From positions 4,216,001 through 4,280,000 of the forward strand of contig NC_082602.1 in NCBI RefSeq assembly GCF_030936135.1: a stretch of 64,000 bases of DNA. Direction: 5' to 3'. Positions within the stretch are counted from its first letter, which is position 1. Every line of letters starts with the position of its first letter. The notes beneath the pieces were generated by a model, which saw only the letters and a program-made list of their open reading frames with translations, did no database searches and was not told the DNA's origin. Source of the stretch: Gavia stellata (Eukaryota; Chordata; Aves; Gaviiformes; Gaviidae). The position numbers were made by a program, and so were the translations under genes. Positions 22,201 to 35,232 of this stretch are shown one piece after another.

Positions 22201-25200
22201 ATCTGGGTATTTTTTCCCTTGATTTGTGTGCTTAATGTGAGGAGAAGTCGCAGATGCATGCTGAATTCTGCAGGGAACATATGCATGCATTTAAATCATT
22301 TACAGCATTTACTGGTGCAATTGTAAAGCACATTATTTTTCTGCATTTGTAATTAGGCTCCAAACAGATGGTGAAGGACTGTAGCTTCTGATTAGACAGG
22401 CTTGTGCTCTGTTGGACTGCACTGTGAGAACAAACTGAGCTGAGAAAGTTTTCCTCCTAATTTATCACGTCGTGGCGGGGGGGTAGAGTAACTGTGGCTG
22501 GCTGAGCACGAACTCCAGCGTGCCCGTAGCAGGCTGGGCAAAGCTGAGCGAGCCGGCGGCTCTGCTGCCTCTGCCATCCCCGCTTGCTGATGGATGGGGT
22601 GCACACACCCCCCCCTCCCAGCTCAGCTTCGATTCTGGCTTTTGTAACCCTGCCTCGCTCTGTGCCGCACAGCTTCGGGTACCCAACAGCACAGGATGGA
22701 GCGTCTGCTTTGACAAATGCTTTTAATATGAAGCAGAAGGCTTGGGTTTGAGAGGGGGCTTTAAAGCGGGAGCAAGCTCCAGGCTTGCGGCTGCGTACGA
22801 GGAGCGAGCCCGTGTGCCCGGCAGTGGCTCTGCTCTTCGGCGTCGCCTTTTCCCTGTCGCCCTGGCGAGCCCTCGGCTTGGCGAGGTGGGAAGAGCTCTC
22901 CCGCACCTCTACTGGGGGCAATCTTGGGAGCTTCAACAGCAATGTGCAGCTGGCCCATTGGATCTTCAGCTGGAGGACCTGACTCCCCTTCTGAACACAT
23001 CGCCTCGGAGACCTGCTTAGCCTCATTTTTGACCTTAAACAGCAGCAAGAGCTCTTCACAGCCAAAGTGCAAGTACTTCCACAGCAAGCCCGTGTTCCCT
23101 CGCATGCACCCTCACTCCAGCTGGTCAGGAGTCCCCCCCTCACTGTCCTGTGGTCACACAGAGGAGAATTTATCGGGTGTTGTTTGCACTTCTTCATACA
23201 GTTTCTTGTTTTCCCGGCTTACCTCCTTAGATTACAAGGGTGTGAACCCAGCCGACACGGATTAAATGAGAGGCAACTGGCAGAGCAGAGCCACACAGAA
23301 GAGGAGCACGATGTGGGCCAGAGCGGCTCAGGTAGACCCATGGGGCTGGAAGCTGGGTCTTTGGCGAGCAGCGTGGGTGCCCTCCAGGTTTCCCCCAAGG
23401 CAACTGGGTGACCAAATTGCCTTTGTATCCCCTTTGCTCCTTCCCTCCCAACTGCGCAAACGGTGATCACCTTCCCTCGTGTTTTTGTCCCTGGGTTCCC
23501 AGCAAGGTCACACGCAGGGGTGCCCAAGAGGGGAGCTCGTCTTCTACCCGGCACAGCGCTCTGGGTAGTCCCTGACCCCCAAAAGTGGACAACCCGGACA
23601 GGCAGCTCGGAGTCGCCACTGCCGGGAAGGTGACACAGCAATGGGGACGGTGACATGCGACATGTCCAAGGCCAGCCCGAGCAGGGGAGACGCGGGGGGC
23701 TGCCGTGAGGATGCTGTGCCTGTAGATGGCACCTTTTGCTCTGCTGAGGAGGAAAGGAAAGAACCCAACGGGTTGGTAAGGTAGGGCTCAAAGCTAAGAG
23801 AAAGATGCTTTTGGTGCCCGGCATGAAGCGACTCGGGGTGGTCATCCCCCGGGGAGTAAAGGCCCCGGCTCCCAAAGCTGTCCCGCTCTCACCCTCACCG
23901 CTCCCGCTAAGATGATTGCCTGTCGCAACCCTCACCGAACCCTCGCTCCTCTGTGGATTTACTAACATTCCCCATCAGTCGGAAGTTACACCCGGGCTGT
24001 TTCAAAAGGCAGTGAAAAACACCTCCAGCTGCTGGGAGAGTTGCTATGAAGGGGTTTTTTTACCCTCATTAACCCCTTCTGGAGATAACAAGCCCAGCCA
24101 GGGGCCACTGGGCGCTCTCAGTGTCCTTAGCAGGGACGTGTCCTGCCCTCTTCCAACTTGGGCTACAAAGGAAGACGATGCATTTTGCAAACGGGCGGCT
24201 TTGGGGTCTGCAAAGGGCAGAGCTCCCGGGCTTCAGCCAGGTCTGTTTGGGGAGGTCCCGCAAGGCTTTGTGGAGCTCACGCCTTGATCCTTCTGGCTGC
24301 ACGTTATGGCCATGGTAGCTCTGGCTACCTAGTCCCTGTTACCCTGGCCCAGCCGGGGATGCCCGGTCCAGGGGCAGCTCAGCCGGACCTCGGAAACACG
24401 TGCTGGCAGATCCCCGGTGAAGGGTGCCGCATGAATTGGGCATATGCTACAAATGTGTGCCCGGCTCCTGCCCTTCCCACCATCTTTAAACACATTCGCT
24501 TTACCCTCCATATGGACTATCACCTTATAAAGACGCAATTTGAAATGCAGTACTTCTATATTTCTAAAGGCAAAAAAGAAACCAGCTGCTCTTTCAGCGC
24601 TTTTCTTGTACAGAAGGAGAAAAAGCGAGCAATCCCTTAACTTTGCTCAGGTTCCTCTCCAGCCTCCTTCACTCATAAATTCCTAAACAAACAGCATGAT
24701 CCTAATATTGGCCTTAAAATTCTGTGTGAAATGGACCTGGAAATTAATTTCACACCGGAAAAACCGGCTCACCACCAGCCGTGGCACAGGTGCTCGAAAA
24801 GAAAACCCCACGATCGCTGTACAAATTAATTCTGCAACTCGGGTGAGAGGGTAGCATGGGGGGGAGCTGCCTCCCTTGTGCTGCCATCCTGACCCACACT
24901 GCGACGCGGGATGCTGGAAAGCCGCGGGCGGTGGAGGATGCCACCATCCCCGAGGGGCTCGCCGTCTGGGGGGACAAAATCATTGTGTCCCCCAAGAAGT
25001 GAAAGCAGGGGGCATGGGCTGCTTCTTCCTGAGCAAAAAGCCCTCCTGCTCTTTCACACGGCTTTTCTTTACAGAAAAAGGAGGGTGGTTTGGGGAAGCA
25101 CATCGAGGGATGCTCGTGGGAGACTCCTGAGGAAAAAGAGGCGTGAAGAAATGACTGATGGTACAATATTGCACGCGCTGGTTGTCAGGCAGCTGAGGTC

Positions 25201-27800
25201 CGTGCAGACCCTGGGGTCCACGGCAGTACGTGGTCCGTGGCAAGCAGAGATAATTCAGTACCTTAGCTGGGCAGGATTTTACACGTGCCTGCATTTTACC
25301 TGCTTTCTATGTAATATTTCATCTATTTAGAGATGAAAGGCGATCCCGCCTCTCACAGCAGAAGGGCCAGGGAAGGCAGAGAGAGGAGCGATACACCGTG
25401 GGGATAGCTGGACGGAGAAACGTTCTGTGGTTAGATGGAAAATGAGAGGGGGAGAAGCCCTGCAGTACAATTTCAAGGTTGAGCGAGTGGTGGCAGGAGG
25501 CTGCAAAGGTTCTGCCTAGCCGCTCCGCTTTCGTAGGCAGGGTGGAGAGGGGAGGTCACAGGATCTGGCTCCAAAAAAAATAAGGTTTCCTAGAATGAGC
25601 CTGCAGAGAAAGGCTTAGCAGGGAGGTTATCCTAGCCCTCCCGCTAACCAGCGTGGTCCCTGCCTTGTAGGGTAGGCACTAATTGTGGTGGCCTCCGACC
25701 GAATGGCAAGTGGGAGCATCCCTCTGCTCACAAGGCATCACTTCATTTTAGTCCCTTTTTGTCCCAGCTCTGAGCTTGTTAAATGGCAATTGCGACGGCG
25801 CATCCCCCGCGGGCTGCATCTCAGATCAACGTTGCTTCCCTCACGCAGGAGCTTGGGAACGTCAGCTCACTAAGTTGGTTTGAGGTCCAGCCTGCACGCA
25901 GCTAGTGCTGTTGCTGTCTGATTTAAACCAAGCTTGACAGGGAGATACAGCTCACCGATACTGAATTCCTGGGGGTTTTGTGAACCTAGGCGGTGAAATC
26001 CCACTAGTCCTGCCCCCCCGATGGGAAAGGCTGCAGCCTGGGCTCCACCGGGAATGGGACCAGGAGTCCAAGCTGGACCCAGAGGCCGGGAGGAACTCGG
26101 CTTCGTTAGAGCAGACTTATGTAAAACAAGTGACAGGTCTTCAAACCGGTCAGGATGGGAGCTGGAAGCCAGCCGCCCGGGTTGCACGCTGAAAGCCGCA
26201 GTGTGAAGCCATGGTGTAGGAACCGGGCAATGATTAAGCGGAGGAGAGGTGTGCTTCTATTTAAATAGAAACACTGACCTGAATTTATCATGAGAGTCGT
26301 TAAGTGAGACATAAGTCCTGCAAAGTCAGAGTGGCTGCAGGCAACAAGCAGGCCTGAGATGCGTCTTCAAGTTGCTTAACGTAAGGTTTGGCTTTGGTTC
26401 CCCCTCCCTTTTTGTTGTTTCTTCCCCTAATTAGTTCCCTGACTTTCTGGACGTGGCCGGGATCCGCACGGCGCAGGTATCCTGATGGTGCATGCTGCCG
26501 ATGAAGAGGACAAAGGAGGGATGAAGAGCCCAGGAGGGGGAAACCACCCCGACCGCACGGGCACAGCTCAGCGGGATGCTCAGAGCCCTGCACCAGTAAC
26601 GCCTGCACCCTGTGCACTCCTCGTGACCTGCAACTTTAGGACGAGCTCAGGTACCGAGGGCAAATCCTTAGCAAACCCAGTACAACCCAGGTGTGATGGG
26701 AGGAAATTATTTGCCAGCACCTCCCCTAACCCCGGGCAGCTCATGGAGCTCAGCTGTTTGTCAGGGACTTCTGGGGTTTAACCCCAGAGCAGCTGCAGGT
26801 GCACCAGGGCTGGCTCCGGTGTGCAACATCGGGCTCAGCCCCCTCCTGCAGCTTAACCAGGTTGGGGGGGCTCCATCACCCGGGGGGGGCTCCCCGCAGC
26901 TGGGGGCTGCTGCAGAGCCCCCCTCCCCAGGGCTGGGGTGACTGCACGAGTTGCAGACCTCTGCCCAATTCAAATCCCTCGGCCCAGGGGCTGTGGTAAT
27001 TGCATAATTAGCAGAAGCTGCTCAAGAGAGGCAAGGGCTTAATTATCCCCTCCTGCTCCCGCAGAGGCATTTGCCCACTGCTGCTGCAGGAGGAAGGATG
27101 CAAAGGTGAGCGGATGGGAAGACTCCCGACATTGCCAAGCGGGGCTCCGGGAGCGGCTTTAGCAGCACAAACTGCGCTTGGTTAGTGTTGTAATTAAAGC
27201 TGCTTGGGATGGGGTCTGGTGGGAAGGTAAAGCTCCTCTGAGTTGCAAGTGGTTGGAGGTTGCGTATGTGCGTGCAGCAGGGCAGGACCCAAAGGCCTCC
27301 TGGGGTTGGGGGACACGGGGTGCTGCCATGGGCTGCGTCACCCCCTCGGTGTGGGCACCGGTGTCGTCGCACGTTGCTCTCTACGGCTTTATCGCTTCTA
27401 AGAACGCAAGAAACTGGGTGAAGCGGTGGGACTTGGCTGCCTTCCCCAAAGCTGCTCCTTGGGAGGACTTGGGCTGGAGGTAGGGGTTTGTCCCGCCATG
27501 TCCCGCTGGGCTTGGGAAAGCTGGGAGGACCTGGGCTCGGAGGGGAAGGGTGAGGTGGAAACGTGCATCGGTGGCACGGCAAGAATAACACCGCGTCTGT
27601 AGAAACCAAGGCCCCGACTGCTCGAGGGAGAGGAGCTCGGGAGGAATAACCGCCGTGCGGCTCTCTTGGCGAGCGCGGTGCCCGTATCGCTTTCCCGCTC
27701 ATGTATGATTTACGTGTTGGCTGCTCTGGCACAAAGGGCAGAAAAATAAGAAGAATAGCCAAAAAAATAACATGAAACCCAAAGAGGCTGAGTTGAACTT
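19236..27800. other. Intergenic region between SLC29A3 and CDH23
   Basis: About 8.6 kb with no exon of a gene I know. It is GC-rich and stop-poor between about 20,400 and 24,000, giving several long open frames on both strands: 21251-22069 (+, no ATG at its 5' end), 22457-23197 (-) and 23219-23968 (-). None resembles a known family. No transposon is recognised. Confidence 0.6.
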
Positions 27801-28047
27801 CACGTGGCCGCTCGCCTGCTTCGGGCTGAAGTCGTCTTTGAAGAGGCATCCGCAGCCTCGGGGGTGCCCCTCGCCAGCCCGGGGGGTGACCCCGGACCGG
27901 GGGGGGGGGCGGCTGCCGCACCGGGAGTCCCCGGGGGGGGCGAGGGGGGGGTGTGCTCGGCGGAGCCGGCGCTGAAATACCCGGTACCTGGGCAAGGGGC
28001 GCTGCGCCGCCCGCCTCAGCCGCCGCTCGGGCTCCTTCCCCACCCCT

Positions 28048-28086
28048 TCCTCCTCCTCCTCCTCCTCCTCCTCCTCCTCCTCCTCC
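28048..28086 (+). repeat. (TCC)13 microsatellite in CDH23 promoter/exon 1
   Basis: Thirteen perfect TCC units, a polypyrimidine tract about 80 bp before the predicted exon 1 donor. Confidence 0.95.
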
Positions 28087-28127
28087 CGCGGCGGCTCACT
28101 CGGCTGGCAGGGGCGGCGGGGGGGGGC

Positions 28128-28145
28128 ATGGAGGGTCGCCGCTGA
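28128..28145 (+). other. Candidate upstream ORF in CDH23 leader
   Basis: ATG GAG GGT CGC CGC TGA encodes a five-residue peptide (MEGRR). It lies 22 bp before the predicted exon 1 donor. If exon 1 is correct, the uORF would sit about 26 nt ahead of the main ATG in the spliced mRNA. It has G at +4. Confidence 0.4.
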
Positions 28146-28368
28146 CACCGGGACCGGCTGCTACAGGTGAAGTCCCGCGAGTTTCCTTCTTTTGTTATTT
28201 ATTCCGCGGTTATGTAGTTAGGGGGGTGCGCGGGCGCGGAGCCGCCGGCATCCTTCCCCCCCCCCACCCCGTCCCCCCCCCGGGGGTGGCTCTGCGCGCC
28301 GTCCTTCTTCCCAAACCTCGCTTATCTGCCTGCACCGAGGGGACAACTTGTTTGGGGTGAGCCCTGCC

Positions 28369-28432
28369 ATTATTATTATTATTATTGTTATTGTTTGGTT
28401 TTGTTTTTTTTTTTTTTTTGGGGGGGGGGGGG
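28369..28432 (+). repeat. (ATT)6, then T16-G13 homopolymer junction
   Basis: Six ATT units (28369-28387) are followed by T-rich text, an uninterrupted run of 16 T (28404-28419) and 13 G (28420-28432). Run lengths in such places are often misassembled. Confidence 0.9.
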
Positions 28433-28679
28433 TCGTTCAGCGCAGTGGTTTCAATGGCAGGAGCCGGGGGAGCCCAACCTTCCTTTTAGCAAGAAGAAGT
28501 GTGGGTGCCTGCTGCCCTGCCCCTCCCAACGGAAAGCACCGTGTCCTGTGTCCCCCGTGTCCCCCCCCTGCACCCCCAAACCCCTCCTGGGCTGCGGTTT
28601 TGAGTTTGGCTTGGAAGGAGGCGGCGGTGAGAAGCTGCAAAGTTTCCCGGGAGAGACGGGGCTGAACTTCTTCAAAGGG

Positions 28680-28766
28680 GTGGGGGGGTGCGTGGGGTGG
28701 GTGGGGGGGGTGGGAGAGGGGGGGTGCGTGGGGTGGGAGAGGGGGGGTGCGCGGGGGGTGCCGCGG
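28680..28766 (+). repeat. G-rich minisatellite after CDH23 exon 1
   Basis: Imperfect tandem copies of a G-run motif of about 25-30 bp (GTGCGTGGGGTGGG followed by AGAGGGGGG) lie about 515 bp after the predicted donor. Many runs of four or more G could fold into G-quadruplexes on the coding strand. Confidence 0.75.
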
Positions 28767-31700
28767 TGCAGCCCGCGTGTGCGGGTCTGACCCGAGCCCA
28801 GCGGGACTAAAACGCGGTGGAAGAGGTGGGTTTATTTTTGTAATCCCTTCAAAAGCTTATTAAATGAAAAAAACCCCAAACCAACCCGTCTTTTCCAAGT
28901 GACAAAATTGCCCCAAAGGGTTTCTTCTTATTTCTTGAGAAAACACTTTATTTGATTTCCCCCCCCCCCACTTCTTTGCTTGCTCCTCTTTTCCTTAATC
29001 TCTGACAAAACCCACAATGCTCTTTTATTTCAATAAATGGTTTCCTGACCGCCTCAAATACTGACCCCTGCACACATCCAACTTGGCTTTGGCCAGACAT
29101 CTTTAGCTTCGAACTGCCTGGAGTCGCCACCGGAGCCTTTATTTAAAGAAAATGCTCAAACTTCAAGAGTCTGGTCCCTATTAAAACCAGCCGGCTAAAT
29201 TACATTACCCGTCCTCTTAACTCGCAGAGTTTGGGGTTTGTTCGGGGTGTTTCGGCTGTAAGCTTTTTATGGCAGGGATAGCTTTTCCCCCGGTGTTGTT
29301 CTTCGGGTTGATCTACATGGCACCAGCCCCTTTGTTCTGATCCACGATTTTTGGATGCTACACAAAGGTAAATAATAGCCCGTGCTCGGTTACTGGCATT
29401 TAATTGGGAAAATACAAAAGCTGTAGTGTTGGTAGTGAAGACCTAGCCAAAAAAAAAAAAAAAGGGAAGAAACTAATAAGGCTGTTGATAGAAAAGGCAA
29501 CAGTTCTGTTTAAAAAAAAAAAAAAGTGGGAGAAGGAAAACCAGAGCTGAGGTAGCTTATTTGGCCGAAGGAAAGGATGGGGAGGACGGGGTGCCGTGCT
29601 GGCTGGGTGCCGGTGAGGAGCGGAGCTGGCTGGGGCTGGGGGTGCAGCCCAGGGCTCCCCCGGGTACCCTGCGTGGGGAGGGCGAATCCAAAACCCGTCC
29701 CATGCCAGCGATGCCCGGGGGTGCTGCCAGCACCCTCTCGCCAACTGCTATCGCTTCCCCACGCTGCCTCTCCTCTTTTATCCACTGGTGCTTTTTTTTG
29801 GGGGGGGGATGCTGGAAGGGGAAGTTTTCCATGCTGGTGCATGGCTTTTTGTTGTTGTTTGGGTTTTTTTCCCCTGTGCTGGGGGAAAAGCCCTGTCTGG
29901 CAGCAGACCCCTGGGCACAACTGATGTCAAGGGGGTCAGGAGGGCTGGCAGAGCTGCCGCTTGCCAGTGGCCACCGTGGCCGGGCTGCAGGCAACGAGCC
30001 CGGCTCCTTGCCAGGGTCTTGCTGGCGCATCCTGCGGCAGCCCGGGACACCTCGCGCGTGTGGCCTCGGTGCACAACAGCATTACAGGGTAGAGCTGGTG
30101 CACAAATTTTGGTTAATTTACTTAATTTTTTTTTTTGATGGGGTACGCTATTCCCATGGGAAACTCAGATTTGTCAAATGGGTGTTCTGGGGGAAGGAGT
30201 TTTCCTGTTGTCTCTCCTTCTCCCCTGCCCTGGGGAAGGAGGAGAGGAAATCCCTTCGCAATTACATTTTCCTCCTCCGCTCCCCTCCCTCCCCAGTGCA
30301 AAGCTCTCTTGTTTCGGAACGCAAACTGTAGGTTTTGTAGCACCAAGTTGAGAACGTGTCGTGAAAATACAATGTTTTGTTTTAAGACCAAGTTGTAAAA
30401 TACTCCCTTTATGTGAAACTGTTAAAATTGATGTTCTTTTTTTTTTTTTGCGATAAGTGGGAGAAACAATGTTTTGCAAGAGGTGGGAGCTGCAGGGCTT
30501 GGCTGTTTGCTGTAGCCGGGCAGGGGAAGGGCACCCAGCCCATGTGCAAAGAGGCTGCGTGTCCCTCCCAGGGGCATCACCTGAATATAGCAGGGAGGTG
30601 GCACCAGTCAGGGTTTCTGCTGCCCAGCTGCAATAATCTCCAGAATAATGTCCCTGCTATGGTAGCGTCTCTGCTGACCTGCTGGAGGTATCCAAAGAAA
30701 AAGGGCACCGCAATCCTCTGCGGAGCGCACCCCAGGAGCAGCTGGGGTGGTGAGGACATCTTAAAAAGGATTTAATTTATGAAGTTCCTTAGGTGTTCTG
30801 TGCAGATGGTCTTGAGCACAGATTAATTTTAAATTTAAGAAGCTTTAGGATATGGGGCTGGCTTGTGGCCTCTCGTTTGGGTGTAAAACATCCCAGCTGC
30901 TCACTAATTTAGCTGGAGGTTTGCTTTGTGAGTGTAAATAGTTCAAAGTGCATCCCAAAACTTCTGTGTTTTTTCCCACTACAGTGTCCTGCTTCCTCCA
31001 ATAAGACTTTTAATAACGTTACAGGGGGATGAGGATTAGTTTGGGGCTTTTATGGCCCAAGACCTACAAACATGAAAATTCATGCCTTCGTGCTTGGGTT
31101 GCTATTGGACCTTATTTCAGCGTGCGGGATCTGCAGCTGAAAGGGGGAATCCCTGTGGTTAAGACTCACCCAAATCTTGCAGATGTCCTGGATCTCACCC
31201 GTGGTTCGGGCATGACCAGGACACTATGGCAGGGGCTGGAATAGTATTTTTGCAGGGGGTGTGCCATGTGGCGTGTCGAGCTCAAAGCTTCGGTCAACAC
31301 GGGCAGGAAACCTTTGGTCCTGGAGCCTGGTGGCTTTTGGTCCATGGAGATGTTAGCACGTGGCTCTGGTGGGTGCTTGCTGACTATGGTGCGCTCCGTA
31401 AACGATCAGAGGGGCCGTCCTGGGCACATGTCTCTCTTTTTCTGTTAGACAGCCTCGCAGAAGCATCCGCTTGAACCCGTGCCCCGGGGCCAAGGACCTT
31501 GCTGGATGTCTCTTGCAATGGAAACTCTGATCTGGCCGTGGGAGGGCCGTCATGTCCCCTCCCCAGCCTCTGCCGGAGCCAACGCTGCAGTGAGGCTTTT
31601 TTCCATCCTTAGCCTGAATTGCTTTGCCCTGATCTGTGCATTTGATATAAAAGCTGCTCTCCAGGGCAGAAAGATGTCCTGCTTGGAGGATGCTGGGGAG

Positions 31701-34700
31701 AAAGCCACTGGGGGCAAAATCCTGATGGAAACAGGGGGGTGTGCTGGTGCTCGGGCTGCTGCAGCTTTGACAAGGGCATGTAGGAGAGGGACCGGGCAGC
31801 TTAGAAGGGTACTCAGCCACGGCCGGGGTCCTAGGAGGGCTTGCGTGAACAAGCCTGTCACCGGTGACGAGCCACTGCCATTAATCCAAATAACTTAATC
31901 TCTGCGGAATGCCTTTGTCTTTCAGTTTGACCCCCTGCTCTTGGGGGCTGCTGTTTGGGATCGAGGGATTTTGGGGGGGGTTCCTCCTAAATAGCCCCAT
32001 CTTCCTTTCCCTGCGCTGTCTCTACTGCTTTAGTTTTTTCCCCTCCCTCCTAAAATTTCAGCTGGTGGGTGATTAGCCCCAGCGTGCCCACGGTGTTAGT
32101 CCATATCAGGCGAAGCCTCGCTTCGATTAGCCTGAACAGCCAGCGGGCCTCGGAAAGGTCTGTCGCAGCAAAGTGCCTCTCGCTGAAAGTTAAGTGAGCT
32201 TTGTGCGAAAGCAGCAAGGACACTTCTCTCTTGATTTGGCTGAGGCAAGAAATGGCCTGAGAGCTTTTGCACCTCAGGTTGCTCAGTGTGAGGGGGGGTT
32301 TGTTTTTTTTCTTTTTGGGTTGCTGGTTTTCCCTCCTCCGAAGCACGCCGATTTCTCTCTCCTTTTGAGATCTACCTTTCCAGTCTGCAGTTTGAGTTAC
32401 CAGAGGGCTGAACAAATTGCCTTGTTGCTTCTTTCGAGGGATGCAAACATCCAGCCTGGAGCTTAGGAGTAGCCGGAGGCAGGGAGACGGGGTGAGGTCC
32501 CGGGTACGCACGTACCCGGTGTCCTGTGCTGACGGGGGCTTGGAGCGGTGTCTGCTGCGCTGAGTGTTTGCCAAGGAAGATGATGTGAAATAACGAACCC
32601 ATCTCCTTTGGCAGGGCTTTGAAATGTAGTTTGGCTACCGATTGCCAAGAGCTTCTGGTCCTGTGGCTGATGGCTCGCTCTTGAAGTTGATGCTGAATTT
32701 TTTACTGCGTTACACGCGCTGTTACGGGTGTGCTTATAGCGTGCTTCCTTCCCGCTGCTGCTAAAAGGTGATGCTCGCCTTCAAAGCCGCACCTGAGTGC
32801 GGCAAGGAGGGAGGTGCCGTGCCGGTCCTTCCTCATCCCTGCAAGCGCACAGCCTTGCCGAGCCCCCGGCTTCACTCCTGCGCTGCAGGGGCCAGCCTGA
32901 GCCAGAGGGCTTGAGCACTAGTCACCTACCGTGTGTCTGCGACGTGTGCTTATTATTCTGTAAATGGAGTGGGCGATATTTAGATGAACACTTTTTTCTC
33001 TTTCATTCCACTTCACAGATGTCCCCTCTTTTTTTTTTTCTCTTTAAAAACCCCAAACCAAACAGAAGTTGTGTGCTTGCGTCTGAAGCGGCGCGGGCAG
33101 GAGCGCCCTAGGAGATGTGAGCGCAGGCTGCGTGGCAGCGTTACAAACTCGCTCAAAAATGTTGTCTCAGAGCCCGAGGATGTTGGATGCTTCTCCTGCA
33201 TCATTTTGATGGTGGTGCTTGGAAGTCCAGGCAGGCTGCTGCCCAGCCCCGCACGGCAGGCAAACCTTCCTTCGTCCAGGCAGGGCACAAGAAGAAAGCG
33301 TCCAGCCTCCCATTCCCCAGCAGGCTCTGGGTCAGGCCTTCAGCATCTTTATGTTTTCCATTTTGTGTGTTGCTGGATGTTTTTTAAGAGTCTGGAGGGA
33401 AGTTCCCATCTTGTGAGACTAGATTGTGCATGCCGCTTTACTGAGTTCAGCTTTCTACCTCCGCCTCAAGCAATAATAATTCCCACCCTTCTTCCCCCTC
33501 CTCTTTTTTTTTCCCCTCTTTTTTTTTTTCTTTAAGCTAAGCTCTGTTGCTGTTGGCTGCTTTTCCACCTTTTCATCCCACGTTAGCATCATCTGCTCTG
33601 CAGCCCTGCGGCTCCTTTGCTACCTTGCCTCCACGTGTTGCGCTCTGCGTTGGTGCAGCCCAGGAACCAGGAGAGCCGGGAGCCGGTTGCCTTGGTCTCC
33701 ATACCCCGGTTGCAGTCTGCCTCCTAGTTTAGGAGCTGCTTAAGTGAGGTTTTGTGATGGAAAATGGTTGCTAGTCACCATAGGCATCATAGCAACCAGT
33801 GCCGGAGACTCAGTAGAGCCAGTGTTGCCCCACTCAAATAATCAGGCATCTCCTCTTCCATCTACTCAAGAAAGATACTGCCTTTGCCATGGAAGGATGG
33901 GTGGCCGTGCTTGCTGCAGTCTCCCCTTTGGGAATGGGGGTCCCCCTTCCCAAAGTCCCCAGGGTGTTATTTTAATATTGCGTGAATGAAGAGGTGAATT
34001 GGATGCTTGTACTTGTAGCGCTAAATGACTTTCCCTGGGGATACCGCGGTTGGGGTGTGCTGCAGCGGAGGGTTTGCACGGTGCTAACGAAGAGCTTTAT
34101 GGGCGGTTATCGGACTTACCTTATGGCAGTTGCAAGGACTTGGAAAATCAATTTCACTTCCAACCCAGACAAAGTTTTCCTGTGTGGAGCGAGAAGTTCA
34201 AACATGACATTTCCTTCTGGTCTTGGGCTGTTGGTTAAACAAGGTGTTAATGTTGTCTTGGAGCTAATGCTTGTTTCCTATGGGAAAGCAAACCTTGCAC
34301 AGCCCCACACAAAATGTTTCCACTCCTGTCCTTGTCTTGAAATGGGAGTAAACTGCTGGAAATGTGGGAAACTTTGGTGTTACTAGCTGTTCGGAAGTAA
34401 CAGCTCTAGCTTTTTCCCTGATAGAAGCAAGGTTTAAATACCACGAGTTGGTGCTGGGATACGCAGACCAGCTTGGACTCGCCGTCGGCTTTGTGGGCTG
34501 GGTGGGGAGAAAACGCCCGTGTCTCCAACCTCGGCTTTGCTTTTGGGGTGAAGGAAGAGGAGAGAGCATCTTTCACGCTCTTCCTCCAGCAAGCACAGTC
34601 TTGGGGCTTAGGTGGGTTGTGGCAGCCGTGCTCCCTGTTCCATGTGCATCCATCCTTCCCCTCCCGCGTGCGTACAAATATACCGGCCTGTATTTATTTA

Positions 34701-35232
34701 ACAAGGGAATTTTTTCCTTCACTGTGGGGAATAGAAGGAAAAAAGGGCAAATTTTTTCACTGGGAACAAATCTCATTTTCAAGAGTCCTGACAAAATGAG
34801 CCATAAAATTACAATATTTCAAAGTGCTTTGTAATTCTAGCGCGGACGGCTCTTCATCATGGAATCTGAAAGCTCAGAAAATATAAAACTCATTAGATTA
34901 AAATAAACCACCTACCGCGTGGAAGAAAAGCTTATTTATCAATATCAATTTACTTCTGATTACCCTGTTCTGCAATTTGTTATTTTTAGGAATTATGATT
35001 TGTGTATAGCTTATGCCAATATGTGGGGGGGGGAAAAGAATAAAATGAAGTTTTACCTTTTCCCTTTTGAATCCTACTTATTGTGGAGACCTGGCCAAGA
35101 AGCAATAAGAAGAAGAAAAGGTGAATTTCTAGTGGTGCTTCCAGTTGAGGAGCAGAAGGATGGGAAAAGCTGGGAAAGCGGGAGCCGCTGTGCCTCTGCG
35201 GTGGGCTGTGTTTTGGCATGAGCGTTGGTGCC

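Larger units (their letters stand above)
27850..28166 (+). promoter_or_regulatory. CDH23: CDH23 CpG-island promoter and probable noncoding exon 1
   Basis: A CpG-dense, TATA-less block ends at a good donor, CTGCTACAG|GTGAAG, with the intron starting at 28167. CDH23 in other vertebrates starts with a noncoding exon followed by the signal-peptide exon, and the next CDH23 exon here (39,486) begins only 5 nt before its ATG. A 5' leader exon must therefore lie upstream, and this is the only fitting island. The start of transcription is not visible. The exon call is inference from composition, the splice site and gene structure. Confidence 0.6.

Noticed and set aside
29561..30331. A 256-codon + strand open frame in CDH23 intron 1.
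   Set aside because: Its product is low-complexity and crosses several G and T runs, and no protein family is recognisable. It fits chance in stop-poor DNA.
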